Below are positions 9,996 through 19,700 of a stretch of DNA of 64,000 bases, piece by piece. The translations under genes and the position numbers were made by a program. The notes below the pieces were generated by a model. That model was not told the DNA's origin. It searched no databases and was given only the letters and a program-made list of their open reading frames with translations. Numbering within the stretch: the first letter of the stretch is position 1; each line of letters begins with the position of its first letter. Location of the stretch: positions 23,319,539 through 23,383,538 of the forward strand of contig CM070636.1 in NCBI GenBank assembly GCA_036346255.1. The letters are read 5' to 3'. Source of the DNA: Ampelocalamus luodianensis (lineage: Eukaryota; Streptophyta; Magnoliopsida; Poales; Poaceae).

Positions 9996-11588
9996 ATGGC
10001 ACAGCCTCGAGATGATGCCGCGTACGAGCTGCTCAACCCACGGTGGGATGGGGGACACCAATGCCATGCGTGGTCGTCCGGGGTCGGCCCTCCGAGCTTC
10101 GTCCTCAAGTGTCCCAGAGAGCACTAGCCTCTAGACCAGCGGTACATCCCACTACTAAGGGACACTAGGCTCCTACCCATTGCCCGCTTGTTGGACCTAC
10201 CGCATGCATTTTAGTTTGATGCGGCACTAATGTCCGCCCTCATGGACCATTGGAAACTAGAGACGCACACCTTCCACTTCTGGTGGGGAAGATAACCATT
10301 ACTCTGAAGGACGTCGCTATGCTTACAAGTCTACCATTGCAGGGTCCTACAATAGTGCCACCTCCCAAGCGACGAGACTGGAAGGTACGGATGTCTGATA
10401 GGTTCGGTGACCTGATCCCGGAGAACATATCAGGTATGCCACATTGGTGGCTACGATGGTACACGGCTTGCCCCGTGCATGCAACTAAGGAGGTTGTACG
10501 AACACACTTCCTTGCATATCTGTTGTTCCTGTTTAGGTGGGTCTTGTTTCCTATGACTTAGGGAGATTGTGTGCACCCTAGCTGCATCCATCTTGCTAAG
10601 GCGTTGGTGGACACCTGGGTCGACGAGGTGCCACAGTACAGTTAGGGCTCCGTAGTGCTTTGCGCCACGTACCGAGGCTTGTGCGATGCCTCACAGCGCA
10701 CTACGGCTAGGGAGCCAGTCCTCGCGGTATGCTACACCCTCTTGTAGCTGTGGTCATGGGAGCACTTCCTGGTTGGCTGGCCGTACTTCCATAGGGCCAT
10801 GCACCCTTTCCAGCTCATCCTCGAGTTTTACGGTTAGGGCGATGGCACCGACCCTGTTGAGGGCCCCACAATGGGCACTCGTTGGACACATGCTCGGCTA
10901 GGATAGGCTAGGGAGAGGTCGAGGCATGTGTACCCTTAGTTCCATAACTTGTTCGAGACTTTACATGAGGACGAGGTCATCTGCTGCCCATGGACTACAC
11001 GGTTCCTTGCGGACAGGACCCCCTACGGCTTGTCCTCTCAGTGCAGTCAGGACCACGCATACTGGATGACGACCTGCCATCTGGTGTTCTCCCATATGGT
11101 CAAGCAGTACTCACCGCAACGGGCATGAGACAGTTCAAGCTTTACCAGCAGGTGCCACCACCACCGGGATGACCTCTTGTAGCGAAGTCCCACAGGTATG
11201 TTGTTATTTGGTTTCATCGGTTAACCTATTAGTTGCATCTCTTTTTTCGATTATCTAACATCCGAATTGACTTGAAGGCAAACGAGGCAAGGGCGGAGGA
11301 GTGACGACTAGAGGGGCACAACTACCGTGGAAAGCGCTGTGGGCCGATAGGGTGGCGATCGACGTCGTGCGCGAGGCACGACCGTACGACATCGAGACAC
11401 ACACTACATACTTGAGGTGGTATGTTCTGTGCACCAGGAGTAGCCTTACTGGTCCACACCACAGCGTCCTACAGAGGTCGCAAACGACGCTGCTTTGTAT
11501 GAGCAGGTCTAGACCTTCAGCGGGTGGCATGCCAATACAAGACGATAAAACATTGTTCGCAGTTTTTTCCACGAGAAAATGTCTCTAA
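9996..11588 (+). pseudogene. Plant mobile domain (PMD) protein, MULE-borne
   Basis: Starts at an ATG (9996, MAQPRDDAAYELLNPRWDGG) about 155 bases after the transposase. The aminotransferase-like plant mobile domain is clear: TITLKDVAMLTSLPLQGPTI, FLAYLLFLFRWVLFP, YS-stop-GSVVLCATYRGLCDA (normally YSWGS) and LWSWEHFLVGWPYF. A weak continuation follows near 11300-11450 (YDIETHTTYLRWYVLCTR). It has eight in-frame TAG stops (10125, 10212, 10559, 10643, 10745, 10835, 10904, 10937) and a shift near 10290. A putative intron lies at 11196-11277. PMD proteins in plants include MAIN/MAIL1, nuclear proteins linked to TE silencing and genome stability. The same domain is repeatedly found inside MULEs and gypsy elements. 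Its role within this element is unknown. Confidence 0.8.
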
Positions 11589-12603
11589 CTTTTTCTCGGT
11601 TCCATTCTAGTACAACCACCTTCGATGTATCTCCAAAGAGGCTACCGACGGTCTACTGCGTGTGAGGACTAACACCGCCACTCAGTTCCTAGGTATGTTG
11701 TGCACCATCTATGACGACACAGGGGCGGCAATGGGGACCATCACTTGTGGTCAGCACAGTGACATTACCGCGCTACGAGGTGAACACCGAGGACAACCTC
11801 CACCCCCACCGCCCTCAGCACCTCCCTCCGCACCTCCCTCCGCACGTTTGTCGCACTCTGGGAGTCGTCGTAGCTATGGTCACTCTTCCTCCACGTGCGT
11901 CGGGCAAGCGGTATGTTAGCTACAATTTGTTGTCCTCATTGTTTGCACGTGCCCTCATTTGTAATGTATCTCTCACTTTCATTTATTCTTTCAGCACTTG
12001 CGAGGTGACAACACTCTACTACAACTATCGTCGTCATGGAGGGAGATGCAGGACCGAACTTCCTCGCGCAGGTCAACGAGGTGTGACTGCAGACAGCGAC
12101 CCTGACTCGCCCCAGTGCTAGGACAAGGCATTGCCCACGTTCGCACATGGCGTTCAGCCAAACCTGCATGAGGACGACCCGTGGTTCGGGCAGACGTACG
12201 GACCAAGCACTGTGCACCATTTCAGCACCGAATGCCCCCGAGCATCATCGTCCGCACAAGCACATACACAGGTACGCTGTAACATACTTAATGCATTATT
12301 CTCATTGCACGCTACGGTAAACTCACGCAGCCCACCAAATTTGCAGGTCTGGAGCGAGCAATTTGGATAGCAAGGCCAAGGATCGCCGTTCACACTTTCA
12401 ACTCCGTAGGTACATGCTTTCCAGCATGACTACGCACTGCAAATGTCACAACCTCTGTCCTAACCCAGCAGTACCCTTCCCGCAGGATGTGCACCCCTCT
12501 ATGACCAATTGGGTGGACGATATGCTCCGGCATCACCCGGATACCTACAGTGAGTTCTCAGCAACACCACCTCTCATGCAGCACTCCCACTACAACTTTT
12601 GAG
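11589..12603 (+). pseudogene. 3' exons of PMD gene, or a further MULE ORF
   Basis: A chain of short open segments separated by small introns with good consensus: 11911-11994 (GTATGT...TTCTTTCAG), 12272-12346 (GTACGC...TTTGCAG) and 12410-12485 (GTACAT...CCCGCAG). The segments encode a Pro-rich stretch (PPPPPPSAPPSAPPSAR), then MPTFAHGVQPNLHEDDPWF and PDTYSEFSATPPLMQHSHYNF ending at 12603. No domain is recognised. It most likely forms the C-terminal tail of the PMD gene, but could be a separate MULE gene. Confidence 0.5.
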
Positions 12604-12849
12604 ACATACACCACACCCCTGACAGGCTCACATTCCCTTAGGATCAGCTACGTCGTCGGGGCAGGCGGCGGATGCATGGACCATGAGTTTTAGTGTCTTG
12701 TCTTGAGTACCTCTGTGTTTTTTCCTGTACTCCTCTGTATGATGTATGCCTGTCAAATGTATATCCACGCCTTTATGTTGAAACGTAGTTGCAGGTTGTT
12801 ATTACTACTTCAACATTTTTAGATCACATTAATTTGTACAAACTTAACG
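12604..12849 (+). other. 3' flank of MULE gene, no gene
   Basis: AT-rich sequence after the last open segment, with features of a 3' untranslated region. No clear polyadenylation signal can be singled out. Confidence 0.4.
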
Positions 12850-12942
12850 AGGCAGCTTTGCGCAGCGACGTGACCCTACAAGGCAGCTTTGCGTAGCGAC
12901 GTGACCCAACGAGGTAGCTTTGTGCAGCGACATGACGCAACG
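12850..12942 (+). repeat. 31-bp tandem repeat, three copies
   Basis: Units start at 12850, 12881 and 12912, each with an AGGCAGCTTTGCGCAGCGAC-type core, with a few substitutions between copies. It lies inside the MULE between two genes and immediately left of the copia insertion. Confidence 0.85.
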
Positions 12943-12951
12943 CTGCAACAA

Positions 12952-12956
12952 GATTC
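12952..12956. repeat. Target site duplication GATTC (copia, left)
   Basis: Perfect match to 44835-44839 on the far side of the copia nest. Confidence 0.9.
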
Positions 12957-13497
12957 TGTTGGAATAGTTCGAGGAGACTCCACTCGGCGAAACCGATTCA
13001 CTGGTCTCTGCCCAGACGTGCCGTGCCTGGTTCTTGTTCTCACCACCAACGTGACCCTTACGAAGCACAGAACAACACAAGCAGCGCCCCTGCCTCTGTC
13101 TTTGCTTGACTTCACGTGAAGCTAGCACCAGACCTTTGGTTATTCACGTGCACCCATTTAGTCTCTGTAAGGTTGTACTCCACCTGAGTATTAACAGCAC
13201 ACGGCCTCGGTCCTTCCTGCTGAAAAAGAACACCAAAGCAAGCAAACAAAATTTGCCGAGAGAACACCAACACACAGAACGATTCTTGTTTCGGTCCTCT
13301 TTTTTCTTTTTTGTTTCTTCGACACACAAACTTACAAGGCTACGTTGCTTATAAAGGCTGAGAACTCAAAAAACGAAACCGTATAGGACTCAACGTTGTA
13401 TACGGACTCAAGCCGTATCCAACTCGTATACGATGTGTACACGGACTCAACTTCCTAAACTTAAAAACTAAAAAACCAAAACAAGATTAATCTAACA
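12957..13497 (-). repeat. Copia 3' LTR
   Basis: Closely matches 44280-44834. On the minus strand it starts TGTTAGATTAATC and ends TTCCAACA. A TATA-like TTTATAA lies at about 13350-13356 (minus). The main differences from the 5' LTR are small indels near 13290-13310, suggesting moderate age. Confidence 0.9.
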
Positions 13498-13498
13498 A

Positions 13499-14287
13499 TC
13501 ACCCCCCTAATCTTGTTTCTTTATCTTGATCATCCTGATCTTCTCGCTCATCTGAACTTCCAAGTCTTCCTCTTTTACATGTACTCCCGTGTGTCGTTCC
13601 TTCCTGGACCAATACCTCTCTACCGTTTGTGCTTGCTCTATTATGAGTCATGCACAAATCAACGCTTGGCCTAACTGGCACCTTCTGCTGCGAACGGGAC
13701 TTTCCTCCTGAAACTCCCGAACCGCCTTGAACTTCTGAGCTGCTACCTCCAGTAGCAATTTCATTTTCTTGAACAAGCTTCGGCGAGATGACGACAGGAC
13801 AAAAAAATGATCTGTGCGAGTGCTTCCTGCCCTGCATGTGCGTGGCTTGGCCTTCGCGCTGCCCCTGTGCCCCTTTGCGTCTGCCTTTCTCTCGGGCGCC
13901 TCCTGCGCCTGCAGCATGCACTCCATTGCAAAAACCTCCAACCGAAGGGACTTGATGAGACTTGATGCTTTGACCTTCCAAGCCACTTCCTTGGCCTCCT
14001 GAACTTACTGCATGCATAACTGTTTGGCCACCCGAGCAGCCGCCTGGACCACCCGCCGGTTCTCCCAAGCTACTCCTCCTACCGACAGTCGCATGCATGT
14101 GGGACTGCCGATCAGAGGCAACGCCCGTGCCAGCATTTGCTGCCCCTCCTGGGCCAACTCCTTGCGCGTGGGCGCCGTGTGTGTGGATGTCTATGGTACC
14201 AGCACCAGCAGGTTGCGTGCCTCCAGCAACTTGCACGCCGTATCCTTCGTGTACGTGGGACTCACTATCCTCCACAGCGTTCTGCAC
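13499..14287 (-). pseudogene. Copia pol remnant: Gly/His-rich linker frame
   Basis: A 262-codon open frame on the minus strand, rich in Gly, Gln, Ser and His (for example GVGPGGAANAGTGVASDRQS), ending 1 base before the 3' LTR. Position and composition fit the low-complexity linker between integrase and reverse transcriptase in copia polyproteins. The sequence on either side (integrase core upstream, reverse transcriptase downstream) has been deleted. No enzyme motif is present. It is surprisingly free of stops for a dead fragment. It may be translated as part of a shortened polyprotein, or simply be GC-rich and open by chance. Confidence 0.45.
13501..13508 (-). other. Copia polypurine tract
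   Basis: AGGGGGGT on the minus strand, three bases upstream of the 3' LTR, where plus-strand DNA synthesis would be primed. Confidence 0.75.
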
Positions 14288-14338
14288 GTCATCTAGACCT
14301 CTCGAGGCTCCGCCTGCTGTGCCAACTGCATGCCGCTT

Positions 14339-14942
14339 CTAGGTCTCGTCATGTCCTAGTTTAATACTCCAGTTCCATTCTGGCTCCTCCAGACTGTCAT
14401 TCACACAAACCGACTTACAAATTTTTAGGGAAATTTTATACAACCAGTTCGGGGATTTTTCCACCTTCATCAACAGATCTTTGTTCTTGTCATAGACACG
14501 TAAGAACTCATCCTGCAGCACCACCCTGCATCCTTCTTCAACCAACTGTCCGAGACTGAGTATGTTGTTGCACAAGCTTGGTATAAAATAAATTTTAGGT
14601 AGCAACTTCTGATCGCCATTCTTGCATTACAGTAGTATTGTACCTTTGCCTCTTATCTGCACTGTGGAGTCGTCAGCAAACTTGACATTGCCCGCGATCT
14701 TCTCGTCAAGCTCATGGAACATGGAGCGATCTCCTGTCATGTGATTGCTTGCTCCATTGTCCAAGTACCGCAAATCAGTGTGATCGTGGTTGCCTTCCTC
14801 CATGCGTAGTTTAGGAACTACATTCTCCTCATTCAACACCACCATAACCGGCGCTTCTTTGACACATAAGGAGAGAAGCAGGGTAGGCTCGTCATCGACT
14901 TCATAGGCACGTGTGAGGTTTACCTCCTCGTTCTTCTTCTTG
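14339..14942 (-). pseudogene. Copia protease and pre-integrase region
   Basis: Reads on the minus strand directly from the zinc-knuckle end of gag once the gypsy element C is removed (DCQN|KKKNEEVNLTRAY). The aspartic protease signature is LDNGASNHMTG with the flap-side segment FADDSTVQIRGKGTI. After a stop near 14627 the GAG-pre-integrase segment follows (YFIPSLCNNILSLGQLVEEG, then EPEWNWSIKLGH). Right after the position where a normal element enters the integrase zinc finger, the frame ends and the sequence jumps to the linker region at 14287. So the integrase core is deleted. Confidence 0.85.
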
Positions 14943-14947
14943 TTTTG
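14943..14947. repeat. Target site duplication TTTTG (gypsy C, left)
   Basis: Perfect match to 28206-28210. Confidence 0.9.
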
Positions 14948-17504
14948 TGCAACAGCCCTAAGTTAGGGTTTGTATTTCAAATGTAAAATTATGAGGAGAA
15001 ATAAAAACTTTTGATGCCTCATGAAATCATTTGGAAGTTTTCTAAATTTTCCCCTAGCAATTTCCATTTTCTAGAATTTACTCTTGTGAATGGAAGTTGT
15101 TGTCAACAAAATCCTTGGCCTTAAACTTGTGATCATCCTCTAGGAATATTTTTCCTATCATCTTGATCATCCTAGTTACCTCTCTGAAAAAGTTCACAAG
15201 TTTTAGATTTTGTTTGCTTATTCAAAAGGCCAACTCAAACTAGTTCAAAAGTCTGGTCAAACCTTAGGACAACAGCTTGTGAATTTTCTTGAGAGAAATC
15301 TAGTGCATGAAAATTCTTGGAAAAATTACACAAGGTTTTCCTCTGTCCTAGTAAGCTTCCATAAAAATTTTGGAATTTTTGGAGCTCTGTAACTACCTCT
15401 AAAAATTCCCCAAACCTTCTTAGCCTTTTTGAATTCAAAACTGGAATCACTGTTTGTCGGGCTCGAACCCAACTCGAGCTCGAGTCCGACCGTGCGTCTC
15501 GGCCCGATCGCACCACCTAGCTGCACCGCCGAATCAATCGGCCGTGACCGTCCGATCGCCGATCGCCACGGCCGCGTCTTGTGATGCATTTGACCAGTCC
15601 GATTGTCTCGCCTAATCCCGACCGTCCATCTTAGATCCAGCGGTCGACTTGTGTTGATCGAGTCAGACCAGCTCGTCGCGCCGCACCAGACTCTGTCTCT
15701 CGCCGCTTTGTCGCTGTCGCTGACGAGTGGGCCCTCCTTGTCAGTATCGTCCTCGTCTTCTCCGCGTCTCACCGGAGCTCGCGGCCGCTCGCGCATGCGT
15801 GCCACGCAGCTCGTCGCTGCCACATCGTGGACGCGTGTTCGCCTCCGGAGAATCGCCAGGAGTCCATCTACCCCCTGAGGTCGTCCATTCTCCTTCGCGT
15901 CCATTCTCGTGCTTCCTCCGCCCAAATTTCCTTCTCGGCCGGTGAAGAACCCGAGCATAGCGCCACCGTGTACAAGCCGCTCTCGAGCCCGCGACCCCGC
16001 CGTTGTGTTCCACTCTCCACGCCGCCTCCATTTTGCCCAACCGGATCCTCGGCGTCGATGCGCTCGCTGGGGTGGTGTCGTCGTCTCGCCTCCGGTGCTC
16101 GGCTCGTGAGCTCGTTTGTGATCTGGTGAGTCTCTAGCCTCATCACCTGGTCCCTCGTGATCGTAATTCTCCACTGAGTCTAACGGTGGGCTCGTTTCTG
16201 TCTTTGGTGCATCGTTGAGGGCGTGCGGCCGTTTCTTCCCCGAGCACGGTGTTCCGCCGCCGCAGCGATTCCATCCACCTCGGACCTCCTTCGTCAACTT
16301 TATCTGGGGCTTATCCTTCCTGGAGTCGAGGCGAAGCTGTTGCGCACCTTCCCGAAGCTTCTCGAAAGCCGTAGCGTCGTCTCCGCGGGAGCCGTGCTTT
16401 CTTCTCCGCCTCCGGCCGTCGCGAGCCCACTTCCGGTGACCATCGGACTCTGCGTCACCGCTATCGAGTTCGCGAGGTCTTTGCGAACCTGAAGGTATAA
16501 CTCACTCGCCCTGAGACCTCCTGGTTCGCGAGATCAGTTGTCTTGCCGCGCCGCGCCGTCCCGTCTTGTATTGGTGAGCGCCGGTAGCATTTAGATTAGC
16601 GCTAATCTAAGTTTAGTTGTTATCGCGCCATGTGGCCCCTCTCCGGTTAATCGCGTTTAGAGATCTTTAATCCAGCCCATTATTTATTCTCTGAGTCGCT
16701 GTCAGGTGGGCCCGTGCTGTCAGTTAAGGTTTGCGTAAACTTTGATAATATGTTTTCTCTGTTGGGAAGCGTATTTCTCTGTGAGTATATGTTAGGATTA
16801 CACTTTGATAAGCCGAAGACGTATTCTTAGAATACGCCTTCGACATCGCCGTTGGCGCGGCTGGGTCAAGTATGACTTGGTCGGCGTTTCTCGCGCGGGC
16901 CCGCATGTCTGTGGCTGTGGCTAGCTGCGCGCCGGTAGAAAAAAAAATTAAATGCTTTAGTAATTCTGAAATGTATTTTCTGTTGCACTGTTAATTCTTT
17001 TAAACTTAGAAAATTCATAACTAATTCAGTTTTTCTCCAAATCGCATGAAACCAGTTCTGTTAATTTTAATTTTAAATGTACTATTTACTAAAATTGGTT
17101 TCACCCATGTCTCTGTTAGCAAAAATCTGTTAATTGATTAAGTAGTGTTATTATGTGTTTTCCAAATTAGAAAATTCATATCTCTTTCAATTTTTATCCA
17201 AATCCAGTGAATCCAATTTTGTAAATTTTCATTTTTAGTGTACTAATTATCAGGATAGGTTTTAGATATGTTTCTGTTCATAAATTTTTTGTTAAACAAT
17301 TAAATGGTGCTTTCATGTGTATTTTAACTTAGAAAATTCCTAGAAAATTCATCACAACTTAAAATGAATTGTTCTCTGTTTCTAAAATTCTGTCAAATCG
17401 TGCTTTAGCTGCTGTGTAGCTTTTGGTATGTTTTTGGTGTTGTTGAATGTTTGAGTTGTGTCGGTGTTAGTTGTTCTTATTCGTTATTTTTACTCGATCG
17501 ATAG

Positions 17505-18809
17505 ATTGCGACGATTCTGGTATTCTCGAGAGTGATCCTCAGCAGCATTTTGAGCAACAGCCGCCAGGCAAGCAGTTTGATCATGTTTATCCCAGTATTT
17601 TAAAGTCCAATATTTTGTTTCAAATTGTATGTATGCATTGCTTAATTTGTGTTAAATGGATTAGTTAAATCAGTAGTTGCATATCCCGTAGGTGAAATAT
17701 TGATCTCTACTACGAGCCTAGGTTATTTGGTGTGATTAGAGTTATTTGGATGAACTCGTCACTTAGTAGTTTGAGTTTAGTTGCTTAGCCCACTTAGTTT
17801 CCTAGAATTGGGCGATCATCGACTTAGTCGATGATCTTGATCACATAAAATTATTAGTTGTTCTTACGTTTGACTTGTGTTATGTTAATTACAAAACTAA
17901 AAATGAAAACAAAAGCGATTTAGGCGGGCACAATGGTAAGGTGGTGTGAATTTGGTGTGGATGGAAAGGTGCCCGGTCAATTAAGGACCGAACATCTTGT
18001 GAGTGAATTTTTATCCGGGCATTTTAGCGTGCTAACCACACTAGAGGTATGGGACCTCTCTTGACCTAGTACTTTGGCGTGTATTGGCTCGGGTCGCGGG
18101 AGGTCGCGGGAGGGATGGTGTTGGGAGTATGGTAGTTGTCCAAAAGCTTTATCTGAGTGGGTAGTTGTCTTTTGGCTTTACCATGTAAGCGTATGGATTT
18201 CTATCCATACGAGCGGCTCGTAGTTAATACACAATATTGGAAAGCGTCTCGTAGGACTTAGCCGTGCCAGCATACCTTCGGAAGTGTGCTTTGGCTTAAA
18301 GGCGATGCGAAGTGTGGGTGCGATGGTACACCTGCGAGGTTAAAACTATTCGAATAGCCTCGTCCTAGGTTATGGACACGCTTGGGTAAGCTTTTCAAGA
18401 GTTAGACTACAACCTTTTAAATTAAAACTTGCAGGGTGGTACGAATCTGGGGATTCGTGCTATGTCGTGGTGGCTATTGGGATAGTCACTTCCAGGTGGT
18501 TACTTGTATCTATCTTTATTTCGCAGTTATTTCAACAGTAAAAAAAAATGAATTGCAAACTTGCCTTTAAACTGTATTACCTTATTGCAAATAAAGTTGG
18601 GTTTGTGCAAATGAAACATATGGCCTCCACCAAATAAGCCTGCATGTAGCATATGAACAGGTCTGCTAATTCACGCGTCAGTCTTGCGAGTACAAAAATA
18701 ATTTTTGTACTCAACTGCTTTGCTTAATGTTTTTGTTGCAGAGGAAGAAGGTGAGCCCCAAGGGCCTCACTTCTGTGAGTTGTGCTGCCGCTTCGTGTGT
18801 GACGACTAG
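17505..18809 (+). CDS. Putative spliced small ORF in LTR C
   Basis: Not a known gene. Exon a (17505-17567, 63 nt) follows acceptor GATCGATAG and ends at donor CCAG|GCAAGC, reading CDDSGILESDPQQHFEQQPP. Exon b (18742-18809, 68 nt) follows TTTTTGTTGCAG, reads EEEGEPQGPHFC and ends VCDD-stop. Both junctions are phase 1, so the exons join in frame. The same arrangement, with exon a of 60-66 nt and an acidic C-terminus, appears in LTR families A, B and D despite heavy divergence between them. AG|GCAAGY is the consensus of GC-AG introns. The intron (about 1.17 kb) contains hairpins H1 and H2 and the palindrome. The upstream start exon is not identified. Function unknown; inferred from conservation only. 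Confidence 0.45.
17814..17836 (+). other. Conserved LTR hairpin H1 (family C version)
   Basis: Arms GATCATCGAC and GTCGATGATC, loop TTA. Also in the 3' LTR (26864-26886, one end mismatch) and copies at 31262-31284 and 38860-38882. Confidence 0.75.
18190..18211 (+). other. Conserved LTR hairpin H2 (family C version)
   Basis: Arms CGTATGGAT and ATCCATACG, loop TTCT, perfect 9-bp stem; repeated at 27248-27269. A CGAGC/GCTCG mini-stem follows. Confidence 0.75.
18346..18357 (+). other. Conserved palindrome CTATTCGAATAG (LTR C)
   Basis: Same perfect palindrome as at 8383-8394; also at 27403-27414 in the 3' LTR. Confidence 0.75.
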
Positions 18810-19159
18810 GCTTGGCGGTCCGGTCAGTTGCCTTGTGGGTTGAGGCACACTGGTTGGCTTTTGTTTACAGCCATCTTATGGTAATGTCGCTTCCGCTGTT
18901 ATCTAGTTAGTCGCTTATATTTTGGCCAGTCGGCTCTGTGTTGTAATAATCTACTTGTTGTCTTGTTGCTTTACATTAAGTGTGTCGCTTTGGACTCTAT
19001 GTTTAGAATGGAATTGATACATGCTTTTGTGAAGGGGTATGTATACTGCTTTCTGGGAAGTATACATATCTCGAGGCTTAGTTTATTTGAGTTGTGATGC
19101 TAGGACCAGGTGGTTGGTTAAGCATTACAAGTCTAATAAACTAGGGGTCCTCACAAAGT

Positions 19160-19172
19160 TGGTATCAGAGCC
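19160..19172 (+). other. Primer binding site of gypsy C (initiator Met tRNA)
   Basis: TGGTATCAGAGCC lies four bases after the 5' LTR and is the complement of the 3' end of plant initiator methionine tRNA. A non-coding leader of about 530 bases follows up to the gag start. Confidence 0.9.
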
Positions 19173-19700
19173 ATCCTGACCATAGTAACCCAAGCGTAGT
19201 CGTCCTTAGGATATTTTGGAAAAGCTTATTTGCGAACTATAAAAAGGTTTATGAAAACTTAGGTAGATTCTCAGATTTTACTCCTTGCCTATCTTAGCTT
19301 TCTACTCTCATCTTACTTTAATTTGAGTTTTAAAACTTGGTTTCTCTCTTTCCTTTCAAAAGATAGTTACTTACCGGTTGAATTAGTTTTTGGGAGAACC
19401 ATGGAAGATTAATCTAACTAAAACTTGTGGGAACATAAGGGTAAGATGTGTTGTAAGTCTGCTAAGTATTTAATTTTTGACAGTTGGTTACCTTGGTGTT
19501 AGATGTGTTGAACCAAGATTCGAATTTTGGAAACCTTGCTTTCTTTAACGATGGCTCGTCTGTCAATACGAGTTGGTCGTTCCAGACAGTTGGCTTTGTG
19601 ACTTAAAGTCTTGTACTTATTTCGTCTTTGTTGTTGGCGGTTATAGTGATTAATCGATTTACTTTCTCGGTGCATTGCTAACCTATCTTAGTGAAACAGG

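Larger units (their letters stand above)
14948..19155 (+). repeat. Gypsy C 5' LTR
   Basis: Starts TGCAACAGCCC (copy C3 at 34079 has TGTAACAGCCC) and ends GGGGTCCTCACA. It holds a GC-rich region (15460-16560), AT-rich segments, the putative small exons (17505-17567 and 18742-18809), hairpins H1 and H2 and the palindrome. Compared with the 3' LTR it keeps about 107 bases (roughly 16401-16508) that the 3' copy has lost. Short frames at 15326-16297 are shadows of the GC-rich part. Confidence 0.9.

Noticed and set aside
9996..10135. PMD segment as a fusion exon of the MULE transposase
   Set aside because: There is an ATG at 9996 and about 155 bases of non-coding sequence after the last transposase similarity; a separate gene is simpler, though splicing cannot be excluded.
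15326..16297. 323-codon minus-strand open frame in LTR C
   Set aside because: It lies in the GC-rich promoter/leader part of the 5' LTR, and the corresponding frame in the 3' LTR (24505-25406) is broken into pieces; Arg/Gly-rich with no domain.
16040..16500. Possible first exon of the LTR small ORF (donors GTGAGT near 16127 and GTATAA near 16496)
   Set aside because: Neither candidate frame with an ATG reaches the donor in phase 1 without a stop, so the start exon is left undefined.
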